From Limnohabitans sp. Rim28 (lineage in GTDB: Bacteria; Pseudomonadota; Gammaproteobacteria; Burkholderiales; Burkholderiaceae_C), in assembly GCF_000293865.2 (NCBI RefSeq), contig NZ_ALKN02000001.1:248001-312000 (forward strand): a DNA stretch of 64,000 nucleotides. The letters run 5' to 3'. The notes beneath the pieces were generated by a model. The model ran no database searches and had not been told where the DNA came from. It was given only the letters and a program-made list of their open reading frames with translations. Made by a program: the position numbers and the translations under genes. Of the stretch, positions 8,226-16,326 are shown piece after piece (position 1 is the stretch's first letter; each line of letters opens with the position of its first letter).

Positions 8226-8453
8226 ATGGCCCACTCCAACACCATCGATCAAATTGCCGAACGTGTCGATCATCTGTTGCTGCGTCACGAAGAGCTTCAG
8301 AAGACCAACGTTTTGTTGGCGCAACAAGTTCAAACGCTTTCAAACGAGCGGGACCAACTGAAATCACGCTTGGCTGCCGCACGTGCGCGTGTGGATGCCT
8401 TGATCGAGCGATTGCCCACTACTGCACCCACATCGCCTGAGGTCTCCTCATGA
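8226..8453 (+). CDS. TIGR02449/ZapB-like small coiled-coil protein
   Basis: A 75-residue protein that is almost entirely coiled coil (TIDQIAERVDHLLLRHEELQ, then QQVQTLSNERDQLKSRLAAAR). It matches the TIGR02449 family found directly upstream of zapA, which resembles ZapB and is presumed to act with ZapA at the division ring. The ATG at 8226 is chosen because an in-frame ATG at 8199 overlaps the promoter's -10 box and would precede the likely transcription start. The stop overlaps the zapA start (ATGA). Confidence 0.75.
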   Translation: MAHSNTIDQIAERVDHLLLRHEELQKTNVLLAQQVQTLSNERDQLKSRLAAARARVDALIERLPTTAPTSPEVSS

Positions 8454-8779
8454 GCAACAAACAGATTGATGTCCAGATCATGGGCCAAAGCTACATCTTG
8501 GGTTGCCCTGTTGGCGGCGAAGAAAGCCTGCTGACCGCGGTACGCAAGGTGGATGAGGCGATGTGCAAGATTCGCGATGCTGGCAAGATCAAGGCGCGTG
8601 ACCGCATTGCTGTCTTGGCGGCTTTGAATTTGGCCTTTGAGCAAGTGGGCACGCCCTCCGTTGCAGCCAGCTCTTCTGCCCCGAGCAGCCCAGACTTGCC
8701 TGCGGACTCACAAGAGCGTTTGAATCAATTGCTCAAGCGCCTTGACCAGGTCATCGAAAAGGATGGCCAGCTGCTTTGA
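8450..8779 (+). CDS. zapA: Cell division protein ZapA
   Basis: A 109-residue protein with the ZapA pattern: an N-terminal globular part (IDVQIMGQSYILGCPVGGEE, then LLTAVRKVDEAMCKIR and KARDRIAVLAALNLAFE, about residues 3-65) and a C-terminal helix for tetramerisation (SQERLNQLLKRLDQVIEK). ZapA bundles FtsZ filaments at mid-cell. Its location after the TIGR02449 gene and before 6S RNA is the arrangement widely seen in proteobacteria, which strengthens the call. A Ser/Pro-rich linker (about 70-85) separates the two parts. Confidence 0.88.
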   Translation: MSNKQIDVQIMGQSYILGCPVGGEESLLTAVRKVDEAMCKIRDAGKIKARDRIAVLAALNLAFEQVGTPSVAASSSAPSSPDLPADSQERLNQLLKRLDQVIEKDGQLL

Positions 8780-8860
8780 TGGCGGCGCCATGCCGATTCA
8801 CGCTTTTGCGTTCACTGCGGCTCTTTTCATCATGGGCCTGCAGACGCCCCGCTAAAGACC

Positions 8861-8866
8861 TACAAT
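8861..8866 (+). promoter_or_regulatory. -10 element of the 6S RNA promoter
   Basis: TACAAT lies seven bases upstream of the first base of the 6S RNA closing stem. No convincing -35 element is visible at the usual distance, so only the -10 is claimed. Confidence 0.4.
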
Positions 8867-8872
8867 CCAAAC

Positions 8873-9046
8873 CGTCTGCAGTGCATGCCGGGCTTTATAT
8901 TTCCTTGAACCAATGCTCTTAGAGCCCGGGCTTGGAACATCGGCTGGTGAGCGTGATCATCTCGCGTCAGATGAACCCAACGCCAGTCTGCCCTCGCCCA
9001 CCTGAACCCCGGTTCAGGATGCCGGTCCGGTGGCACTTGCAGACAC
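8873..9046 (+). ncRNA. ssrS: 6S RNA (SsrS)
   Basis: The ends form a long closing stem: GTCTGCA..TGC..CCGG at 8874-8892 pairs with CCGG..GCA.TTGCAGAC at 9027-9044. The middle keeps the 6S landmarks: a TTGGAACATCGGCTGGTGAGCGTGA-like arm around 8931-8956 and the terminal ACCTGAACCCCGGTTCAGG hairpin at 9000-9019. The position straight after zapA is the classic ssrS locus. The RNA mimics an open promoter and sequesters sigma-70 RNA polymerase in stationary phase. The length of about 174 nucleotides is normal. Confidence 0.88.
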
Positions 9047-9080
9047 CTTTAACACCATTTGTATTCAATGGGGAAATTGC

Positions 9081-9854
9081 ATGAGGTGGCTACGCTATTC
9101 ACACCAAGGCCATATGGGCATGGGTCAATTGGTGGGTGAAACCATACATGTTCATCAAGGTCTTCTTTTTAACCATCCGCAAGCCACAGGCGAGACCTTG
9201 AGTGTGTCGGATGTTGAGATTTTGGCACCCTGTAATCCCACCAAAATTTTGGCGCTTTGGAACAATTTCAAAACGGCTGCAGAAAAGAATGGCTGGAGTG
9301 CGCCTTCAGAACCGCTCTACTTTCTCAAATCGCCCAATTCATTTTCACACCACCTTCAAGCTGTCATTCGGCCCCCTCACGATGTAGGACGGGTGGTTTA
9401 CGAAGCGGAGCTGGGCATCGTCATCGGTCAACGCGGGCGCGACATTCCGCTTGAGGAAGCTGAGAACTATATTTTTGGCTTTACCTGTGTGAACGACGTC
9501 ACAGCCATTGAGCTGCTGAGAGCAGACACAAGTTTTGAGCAATGGACGCGGGCTAAAAATTTTGATGGTTTTACCCCTTTCGGTCCTTGGATCGAAACCG
9601 ACTTGGATTGCGCCCAAGCGATCGTGACCGCTAAAGTCAACGGACGAGAGCGCCAAAATTACCCTGTGAGTGACATGTTTTTCTCGCCCCAAGAATTGGT
9701 CTCCAAACTCTCCAGAGGCATGACTTTAGAGCCCGGCGATATCATTTCTTGCGGTACATCCATCGGGGCCATGCCTTGGCAAAATGATGCCGTTGTCGAA
9801 GTGAGCATTGAAGGCATTGGCACCCTCTCTAACACCATGAAAGCCCCAGCATGA
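9081..9854 (+). CDS. Fumarylacetoacetate hydrolase (FAH) family protein
   Basis: A 257-residue protein of the FAH superfamily (hydrolases, isomerases or decarboxylases of beta-dicarbonyl or dienoic acids). The metal site is visible: VVYEAELGIVIG, giving Glu108 and Glu110, and the later Asp in VNDVTA (139). The conserved C-terminal segment LEPGDIISCGTSIG is also present. The ATG at 9081 is chosen because family similarity begins there; an upstream in-frame start would lie inside 6S RNA. It overlaps the following reductase gene by four bases. The substrate is unknown. The gene occupies the place where a 5-formyl-THF cyclo-ligase gene (ygfA) follows ssrS in many bacteria. Confidence 0.82.
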   Translation: MRWLRYSHQGHMGMGQLVGETIHVHQGLLFNHPQATGETLSVSDVEILAPCNPTKILALWNNFKTAAEKNGWSAPSEPLYFLKSPNSFSHHLQAVIRPPHDVGRVVYEAELGIVIGQRGRDIPLEEAENYIFGFTCVNDVTAIELLRADTSFEQWTRAKNFDGFTPFGPWIETDLDCAQAIVTAKVNGRERQNYPVSDMFFSPQELVSKLSRGMTLEPGDIISCGTSIGAMPWQNDAVVEVSIEGIGTLSNTMKAPA

Positions 9855-10855
9855 GTTTGAACATTGCCATTGTGGGCGCAGGCGCCATTGGGGGTTACCT
9901 CGGTGTGAAGTTGGCCTTATCGGGTTGCAACGTCACATTTATTGCGCGCGGTGAGAATCTCAAAGCCATTCAAGCGAATGGCATGACGCTGACTTTAGAA
10001 GACGGCACATCTCTGCACGCCCCTCAAGTCAAGGCCTGCACCATCGATGAAGCAACACCGCACGACTATGTGTTTTTGACCATGAAGTCGCACCAGGTCA
10101 GCCCAGTTGCTGAACAAATTGGGCGCCTGTGTCACGACAATACCGCCGTGGTCACCCTGCAAAATGGCGTGCCTTGGTGGTACTTTTACAACTTGGTGGG
10201 CGAGTATCAAGATCGTCAATTGAGTTCCATCGATCCTGGTGGCGCCCAATGGCAGCACATTGGCCCACAACGCGTGATTGGTGCAGTGGTTTACCCCGCC
10301 GCCGAGTTGGTTGCGCCTGGTGTTGTGAAACTCATTGAGGGCAACCGCTTTACCTTGGGTGAGCCCAGTGGCGAAAAGTCGGAGCGGGTGACCCAATTGG
10401 CGCAGGCCATGATTGCCGCTGGATTCAAGACGCCTGTGTCTACGGACATTCGCAGCGAGTTGTGGGTAAAACTGTGGGGCAACCTCACGTTCAACCCAGT
10501 GTCTGCCTTAACGCACGCCACACTCGAAGACATTTGTAATTTTGATCTCACCCGCAATTTGGCCGCCCGCATGATGGCGGAAGCCCAAACCGTGGGAGAA
10601 AAACTGGGCGTTCAATTCAAGATCAGCATCGACAAACGGATTGCGGGCGCCCAAGCCGTTGGCGCACACAAAACCTCCATGCTGCAAGACATTGAGCATG
10701 GCAAAGCTTTGGAATTAGAGGCGCTATTGGGCAGCGTGATTGAGCTTGGCAAAATCTGCAACATGCCCACGCCCACACTCGACTCGGTTTACGCCATGAC
10801 GCGCTTGCTCGAGCAGAGTGTTTTGAGAAGAGGCAAAGGGCTTAGCCTCGACTGA
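9851..10855 (+). CDS. Ketopantoate reductase family oxidoreductase
   Basis: A 334-residue protein with an N-terminal Rossmann motif IVGAGAIGGYLG (6-17). The PanE-type C-terminal helical domain includes LWVKLWGNLTFNPVSAL, whose Lys is the family's catalytic residue, followed by the long helix segments HKTSMLQDIEHGKALELEALL. PanE reduces 2-dehydropantoate to pantoate with NADPH. Here the coupling to an FAH-family gene (ATGA overlap) and the nearby organic-acid transporter suggest a catabolic 2-oxoacid or 2-hydroxyacid reductase rather than the biosynthetic PanE. The extra length over E. coli PanE (303) also fits the broader family. Confidence 0.8.
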   Translation: MSLNIAIVGAGAIGGYLGVKLALSGCNVTFIARGENLKAIQANGMTLTLEDGTSLHAPQVKACTIDEATPHDYVFLTMKSHQVSPVAEQIGRLCHDNTAVVTLQNGVPWWYFYNLVGEYQDRQLSSIDPGGAQWQHIGPQRVIGAVVYPAAELVAPGVVKLIEGNRFTLGEPSGEKSERVTQLAQAMIAAGFKTPVSTDIRSELWVKLWGNLTFNPVSALTHATLEDICNFDLTRNLAARMMAEAQTVGEKLGVQFKISIDKRIAGAQAVGAHKTSMLQDIEHGKALELEALLGSVIELGKICNMPTPTLDSVYAMTRLLEQSVLRRGKGLSLD

Positions 10856-12332
10856 GCTTCTTGAAGACCCCCCACAGTGGCCACAACAGCATGAAGATGG
10901 CCAACCCAGTGATGGAGCCCGCCAATGGCGTGCTCACAAAAATTTCCAAACTACCCTTAGAAATCAGCATGGACTGTCTAAAGCTGGTTTCGGCCATGTC
11001 CCCCAGCACCAAAGCCAACACCAAGGGGGCCAGAGGGTATTTGAGCTTTTTGAAGGCGTAGCCCATCAAGCCAAAGACCAGCATCAAGACAACATCCAGC
11101 ATGCTGTTGTGAACCGTGTAGGCGCCCACGGCACAGATCACCACAATGACTGGCGCAATGATCGAGAATGGAATTCTTAAGATCGCCGCCCACCATGGCA
11201 CAGTGGTCAAGACCACAATCAAGCCCACAATGTTGCCCAAGTACATGGAGGCAATCAGACCCCAAACAAAATCTTTTTGCTCGGTGAACAACAAGGGGCC
11301 GGGTTGCAGTCCCCAGATCAAGAGTCCGCCCAACAAAACAGCCGCTGTGGGTGAGCCAGGAATTCCGAGCGTGAGCATGGGCAACAAAGCACTGGTGCCC
11401 GCGGCATGCGCAGCAGTTTCGGGTGCAATCACACCCTCAATGGCACCTTTGCCAAAATTTTCAGGCTGCTTCGAAATCCGTTTAGCCGTGCCGTAGCTCA
11501 TGAAAGAAGCAGGTGTTGCGCCCCCTGGTGTCACGCCCATCCAGCACCCGATCAAACAAGCCCGCAAGGAAGTAGCCCAATATTTGGGCAGTTCCTTCCA
11601 AGTGTCGAGGACATCTCTGAGGGTGATGCGACCCTTTTGTCCTTTGAAGGCAAGGCCCTCTTCCATGGTGAGCAAAATTTCACCAATACCAAAGAGGCCA
11701 ATGACCGCGATCAAAAAGTCAAAGCCTTTGAGCAAACTTTCTTGGCCATAGGTCATGCGCAATGTACCGGTCACGCTGTCCAAACCCACTGCGGCCAGAG
11801 CAAAACCCAGCATCATGGCCAACATGGTTTTGACAGGCGGCTCTTTGCTCATCCCAATGAAGCTTGCGAAAGTCAGCAACTGAACTGCAAAGAATTCAGG
11901 CGGTCCAAAGTTCAGCGCAAACTTGGCCACCAAGGGCGCCAAAAATGTCACCATGAGAACAGCCACCAAAGCCCCCACAAATGACGATGTGAAGGCCGCG
12001 GTCAAGGCCTGCGCGGCCTTGCCCTTTTGTGCCATGGGGTAACCATCGAAAGTGGTCGCCACCGACCAGGGCTCACCTGGAATGTTGAACAGGATGGAGG
12101 TGATGGCACCTCCAAACAATGCACCCCAGTAAATGCATGACAGCATGATGATGGCGGAGGTGGGTGACATGCCAAAGGTCAGCGGCAGCAAAATGGCCAC
12201 ACCATTGGCACCGCCCAAACCGGGCAATACACCAATCAACACGCCCAGAAAAATGCCCACCAGCATAAAGCCGATGTTAGGCAGTGTCAGCGCAACGGCA
12301 AAGCCATGAAACAGGTTGTTGAGTTCATCCAT
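10842..12332 (-). CDS. tctA: Tripartite tricarboxylate transporter large permease TctA
   Basis: A 496-residue integral membrane protein of the TctA family. It has the diagnostic GVLIGVLPGLGGANGVAILL segment near residue 40, the repeated half near residue 330 (LGIPGSPTAAVLLGGLL) and about twelve membrane spans. It transports a carboxylic acid with TctB and the periplasmic TctC. The start at 12332 gives the normal N terminus and leaves two bases to tctB; a longer frame would overlap it. The 3' end overlaps that of the convergent reductase gene by 14 bases. The substrate is not readable from sequence. Confidence 0.9.
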   Translation of the reverse strand: MDELNNLFHGFAVALTLPNIGFMLVGIFLGVLIGVLPGLGGANGVAILLPLTFGMSPTSAIIMLSCIYWGALFGGAITSILFNIPGEPWSVATTFDGYPMAQKGKAAQALTAAFTSSFVGALVAVLMVTFLAPLVAKFALNFGPPEFFAVQLLTFASFIGMSKEPPVKTMLAMMLGFALAAVGLDSVTGTLRMTYGQESLLKGFDFLIAVIGLFGIGEILLTMEEGLAFKGQKGRITLRDVLDTWKELPKYWATSLRACLIGCWMGVTPGGATPASFMSYGTAKRISKQPENFGKGAIEGVIAPETAAHAAGTSALLPMLTLGIPGSPTAAVLLGGLLIWGLQPGPLLFTEQKDFVWGLIASMYLGNIVGLIVVLTTVPWWAAILRIPFSIIAPVIVVICAVGAYTVHNSMLDVVLMLVFGLMGYAFKKLKYPLAPLVLALVLGDMAETSFRQSMLISKGSLEIFVSTPLAGSITGLAIFMLLWPLWGVFKKLSRG

Positions 12333-12334
12333 GA

Positions 12335-12832
12335 TCAATAACCCAACCAAGTTTCGATGAAGCCTTTTGGCAACGGCAAATTGAACCAAACCTCAAACAA
12401 GGCAAACAAAGCTGCGCTGATCCCCAAGCCGACTGCCATGGACTTGAAGTAACTGTATTTGCCCTGCCAAACCATAAAGGCTGCGACAAAAGTCATTGAG
12501 GCCAAATAAATTCCCAAAACAAAAATGGCGGCTGTGAAAACCGCAGACGGGATGAGCATCAGCGACATCAAATTGAACTCATGCTTTTCGGCAAATACTT
12601 CTTTGCCATCGTCTTGCTTCCAAGTCAGCAAGGTTTGCAAAATGACCCAAGCAGCGCCGCCCAACAAAAGGCAGCCAATGTAAAAAGGAAAATAACCAGG
12701 TTCTGGGCCATCGCTGCCCCATGCCTTGCCTACGCGAATACTGTCGGTGATGACCAACAAGCTCACGCCTAAAAAGCAAGCCGCCACCAACAACTCCATC
12801 CACCGCATTTGCAGGTGTGTGTTTGTTTTCAT
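12335..12832 (-). CDS. tctB: Tripartite tricarboxylate transporter small permease TctB
   Basis: A 165-residue protein with four predicted membrane segments, the usual TctB topology, including MRWMELLVAACFLGVSLLVI near the start and a conserved PGYFPFYIG loop before the second span. It is the small membrane subunit that pairs with TctA. The start at 12832 (MKTNTH) gives family length; an in-frame upstream start would run into the tctC end. It lies 19 bases after tctC and two bases before tctA. Confidence 0.87.
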   Translation of the reverse strand: MKTNTHLQMRWMELLVAACFLGVSLLVITDSIRVGKAWGSDGPEPGYFPFYIGCLLLGGAAWVILQTLLTWKQDDGKEVFAEKHEFNLMSLMLIPSAVFTAAIFVLGIYLASMTFVAAFMVWQGKYSYFKSMAVGLGISAALFALFEVWFNLPLPKGFIETWLGY

Positions 12833-12851
12833 GACAAGGTCCCTCAGGGTT

Positions 12852-13862
12852 TTATTTGGCCAAGAAGCCAGCTTCACGCATGAGGCGGTAATGTTCCACC
12901 TCTGCTTTGAGTAACCAATCTTGAAATTCCTGGCCCTTCATGAAGGTGTCTTTGAAGGCGCCGGTCTCCATGAACTCTTTCCACTCTGGGAGTTGGCGAA
13001 CCTTTTGAAATACATCGGTGAAATAAGCCACTTGCGCTGGCGTGGCCTTGGGCGGCATGAAGATGCCGCGCAACATCAGATACTCCACATCAAGGCCTTG
13101 CGATTTGCAGGTGGGAACGTCTTTCCAAGACAGTGAGGCGGTGATTTTTTTGGGATAAGGCATGGGTTGGGAATCAAAGACACACAGTGCCCTCAAGGTG
13201 CCACCCTTCCAATGGGCCACCGCTTCAATGGGGTTGTTCACTGTGGTATCAATATGCTTACCCACCAACTGAACCGCGACATCACCACCGCCCTTAAACG
13301 GGATATAAATCATTTTTTTGTTGGTGGCTTTTTCAATGGCCACCGTGATGATCTGGTCTTCTTGTTTGGAGCCGGTTCCGCCCATTTTGAATTTGCCAGG
13401 TTCAGCTTGTTTAATCGCCTTGGTCAAGTCACCCACCGATTTATAAGGAGACTCGGCATTGACCCAAAGCACAAACTCGTCGAGTGCCAGCATGGCCACA
13501 GGGGTCAGATCTTTCCAATTGAAGGGCACACCCGTTGCCAAGGGGGTTGTGAATAAATTCGACAATGTGATGATGATTTTGTGACCATCTGGTCGAGCGC
13601 CTTTGGCATCCAAAAAGCCTTCTGCGCCCGCCCCCCCGGATTTGTTGACCACCACCAAGGGTTGGGCCATGAGCTTGTGCTTGGTGATCACACCTTGGAG
13701 AAACCGCGCCATTTGATCAGCGCCGCCGCCAGTACCTGCAGGCACGATGAACTCGACATTTTTAGTGGGCTCCCAATTGGATTGGGCTTGAGCGTTGAAA
13801 CTGAACAAGCAGCTGACCGCCAAGGCAGCTGTGTTGATGAACATCCAGAGACGATTTTTCAC
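12852..13862 (-). CDS. Bug/TctC family periplasmic substrate-binding protein
   Basis: A 336-residue protein with a Sec signal peptide (hydrophobic core NTAALAVSCLFSF, cleavage after AQA). The mature Bug fold shows VEFIVPAGTGGGADQMARFL at the ligand-binding N lobe and INNPIEA-like loops later. Bug proteins capture small carboxylates for TctAB, and both permease genes follow, so a complete tripartite transporter is present. An Asp in the binding loop that marks some Bug subgroups cannot be assigned by eye. The gene is divergent from the acyl-CoA ligase across 105 bases. Confidence 0.9.
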   Translation of the reverse strand: MKNRLWMFINTAALAVSCLFSFNAQAQSNWEPTKNVEFIVPAGTGGGADQMARFLQGVITKHKLMAQPLVVVNKSGGAGAEGFLDAKGARPDGHKIIITLSNLFTTPLATGVPFNWKDLTPVAMLALDEFVLWVNAESPYKSVGDLTKAIKQAEPGKFKMGGTGSKQEDQIITVAIEKATNKKMIYIPFKGGGDVAVQLVGKHIDTTVNNPIEAVAHWKGGTLRALCVFDSQPMPYPKKITASLSWKDVPTCKSQGLDVEYLMLRGIFMPPKATPAQVAYFTDVFQKVRQLPEWKEFMETGAFKDTFMKGQEFQDWLLKAEVEHYRLMREAGFLAK

Positions 13863-13893
13863 AGTAAACTCCTTGGTAATTTATTTGACTCGT

Positions 13894-13906
13894 TAGTATC
13901 GTACTA
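13894..13906. promoter_or_regulatory. Inverted repeat, possible operator between divergent genes
   Basis: TAGTA-TCG-TACTA is a perfect 5-bp inverted repeat in the 105-base gap between the divergent tctC and acyl-CoA ligase genes. Its position suits control of both, for example by a GntR-type regulator, but no regulator gene is adjacent. Confidence 0.35.
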
Positions 13907-13967
13907 GAATGATTTGTATCTTGTCGAGTAAAAAATCCGTTCAAAAACACTTTTTTATCTTTAACCC

Positions 13968-15485
13968 ATGAAAAACCTCATCGATCTATTGGCTTTTGGT
14001 AATGACAAATCTGTTTGTTTGACGGCTGCAAACAGTGCGCCCATGAGTTATTCAGCATTAAGGAAACTGATTAACTATGTGCAAAAAGAGTTCAACCAAG
14101 TTGGTATTGGCAGGAACGATCGTGTGGCTCTCGTTTTGCCCAACAGCGCAGAAATGGCGGCCAGTTTTGTGACTGTGGCCTGTTGCTGCACGTCAGCGCC
14201 CCTCAACCCCAGCTACCGTGCCGATGAATTCGAGTTTTATCTGAATGACTTGAACGCCAAAGCCTTGGTCGTTGAAAAAGGTTCGAACAGCCCTGCAGTG
14301 GCAGTCGCCGCCAAAATGGGCATCGCACTCATTGAACTAGAACCCACGCCGACTGTGGGCGCTGGCTCTTTCACGCTGAACATGAATGGCCTCTCGCAAA
14401 AGGCGGCGCAGCATCCTGGTCAAGCTCAGCCTGACGACGTGGCTCTGGTACTGCACACATCAGGAACCACCTCGCGCCCCAAAATTGTTCCACTGACACA
14501 CCGCAACGTCACTGCTTCAGCGCAAAACATTGCCCAAAGCACACGCTTCACCAGTTCCGATCGGGGCTTGAATGTCATGCCCCTCTTCCACATTCACGGC
14601 CTGATTGCCGGCATCTTGGCTCCGCTTTCTCAAGGCGGGGAAGTCTTTTGCACCAGTGGCTTCAATGCCTTGAAGTTCTTCAGCCAAATGGACGAAGTCA
14701 AGCCCACTTGGTACACCGCAGTGCCCACCATGCACCAAGCTATTTTGTCCAGATCGGCCAACAACAAAGAAATCATTTCAAGGGTGCCACTTCGATTCAT
14801 TCGTTCATCATCTTCTTCGTTACCGCCGCAGGTTTTGGCAGAGCTGGAAGCCACCTTCAATGCGCCAGTGATTGAAGCTTATGGCATGACCGAGGCGGCT
14901 CACCAGATGGCTTGCAATCCGCTGCCGCCTGGACAAAGAAAACCTGGCACCGTCGGCTTGGCTGCAGGCCCCGAAATTGCCATCATGAGTGCAGAGGGTG
15001 ATTTATTGCCAGTAGGGAGCACTGGCGAAATTGTGATCCGCGGCAGCAACGTCACGCCTGGCTATGAGAACAACGACAAAGCCAACGCGGAAGCCTTCAC
15101 CCATGGATGGTTCAGAACAGGCGACCAAGGCGTCTTGGATGCACAGGGTTATGTGAGCATTACAGGCAGGCTCAAAGAAATCATCAACCGCGGTGGAGAA
15201 AAAATCAGCCCACGCGAAGTCGATGAAGTCTTGATGGACCATCCTGCTGTGGCACAGGTCGTTTGCTTTGGCATCCCTCATGAGAAGCTGGGCGAGGAAG
15301 TCGGCGCTGCCGTGGTCCTGCGCGAGGGCATGTCGGCCACTGAAAAAGAACTCCGCGAATACACGGCCACACGTTTGGCCGATTTCAAAGTGCCACGCAA
15401 AGTTTTGCTGATGGAAGAAATTCCCAAAGGGGCTACCGGTAAATTGCAACGCATTGGCATGGCACAGAAACTCGGATTGGCCTAA
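13968..15485 (+). CDS. AMP-dependent acyl-CoA ligase, oxalate-CoA-ligase-like
   Basis: A 505-residue ANL-superfamily enzyme that makes an acyl-CoA from a carboxylic acid, ATP and CoA. The motifs are the P-loop LHTSGTTSRPKIVPLTHRN (about 163-181), MPLFHIHGLIAG (about 204), YGMTEAAHQM (about 304), the hinge region GRLKEIINRGGEKISP (about 400) and the C-terminal Lys in PKGATGKLQR. The P-loop and HIHGLIAG wording resembles Pcs60/AAE3-type oxalyl-CoA synthetases, but the exact acid is inference. It probably activates the acid imported by the divergent TctCBA system. Four bases separate its stop from the next gene's start. Confidence 0.85.
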   Translation: MKNLIDLLAFGNDKSVCLTAANSAPMSYSALRKLINYVQKEFNQVGIGRNDRVALVLPNSAEMAASFVTVACCCTSAPLNPSYRADEFEFYLNDLNAKALVVEKGSNSPAVAVAAKMGIALIELEPTPTVGAGSFTLNMNGLSQKAAQHPGQAQPDDVALVLHTSGTTSRPKIVPLTHRNVTASAQNIAQSTRFTSSDRGLNVMPLFHIHGLIAGILAPLSQGGEVFCTSGFNALKFFSQMDEVKPTWYTAVPTMHQAILSRSANNKEIISRVPLRFIRSSSSSLPPQVLAELEATFNAPVIEAYGMTEAAHQMACNPLPPGQRKPGTVGLAAGPEIAIMSAEGDLLPVGSTGEIVIRGSNVTPGYENNDKANAEAFTHGWFRTGDQGVLDAQGYVSITGRLKEIINRGGEKISPREVDEVLMDHPAVAQVVCFGIPHEKLGEEVGAAVVLREGMSATEKELREYTATRLADFKVPRKVLLMEEIPKGATGKLQRIGMAQKLGLA

Positions 15486-15489
15486 ACCC

Positions 15490-16302
15490 ATGGAAGCTCA
15501 AATCTTTTTAGAACTGGCCCTGACAGGCACGGTTGTTGGGTTCATGGCTGGCTTGCTGGGTTTGGGCGGTGGTTTGATGATGGTTCCAGTGTTGAGTTTC
15601 TTACTCGGCAACATGGGCGTCGCTGAAGACCTGTCCATCAAAATGGCCATTGTGACGTCCATGTCGACCATTTTGTTCACATCGGTCTCTAGCGTGAGGA
15701 CCCACCAAAAGTTGGGCGCTGTGCGATGGGACTTGGTCAAAGGTTTAGCACCTGGCATTGTGCTGGGAAGTGCCATGGCCAGCCTCTGGATTTTTGTAGC
15801 CGTCAAAGGCGCCACATTGGCCATTTTGTTTGGCCTGTTTGTCTCTTTTTCTGCCTTTCAAATGTATTTGGATAAAAAACCAAAGCCATCACGTCAAATG
15901 CCGGGTTTCGCGGGTCAATTGGGCATGGGTGGTCTGATCGGGCTGCTGTCTGGCTTGGTTGGTGCTGGGGGGGCTTTCGTGAGTGTGCCTTTGATGACCT
16001 GGTGCAACGTGGCCATACACAACGCCATAGGCACCAGCGCTGCATTGGGATTTCCCATTGCACTTGCGAATGTCACCGGCTTTGTCATCAGCGGCATGAA
16101 ATTGGAGAATCTGCCAGCCTGGTCACTTGGCTATATCTGGCTACCTGGCATGGTGGTCATTGCGTGCTTCAGCGTTGTGACGGCCCCTTTCGGTGCCAGA
16201 GCGGCACATCGATTACCGGTGAAGAAGTTGAAAAGGGTGTTTTCTTTTTTCTTGGTGTTTCTTGCGGTGTACATGTTCAACAAAGGCATGAGTGCTGCTT
16301 GA
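15490..16302 (+). CDS. TSUP (TauE/SafE) family permease
   Basis: A 270-residue protein with about eight membrane segments and the two TSUP repeats: GFMAGLLGLGGGLMMVPVLS near residue 17 and GLLSGLVGAGGAFVSVPLM near residue 155. The family exports or imports sulfite, sulfonates or organic anions. It follows the acyl-CoA ligase by four bases, so it is probably co-transcribed. It may export or import an anion connected with that pathway. The start at 15490 is preferred over an upstream start that would lie within the ligase gene. Confidence 0.85.
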   Translation: MEAQIFLELALTGTVVGFMAGLLGLGGGLMMVPVLSFLLGNMGVAEDLSIKMAIVTSMSTILFTSVSSVRTHQKLGAVRWDLVKGLAPGIVLGSAMASLWIFVAVKGATLAILFGLFVSFSAFQMYLDKKPKPSRQMPGFAGQLGMGGLIGLLSGLVGAGGAFVSVPLMTWCNVAIHNAIGTSAALGFPIALANVTGFVISGMKLENLPAWSLGYIWLPGMVVIACFSVVTAPFGARAAHRLPVKKLKRVFSFFLVFLAVYMFNKGMSAA

Positions 16303-16326
16303 CGGCTGGGTTGGCCATGCGTCTCA

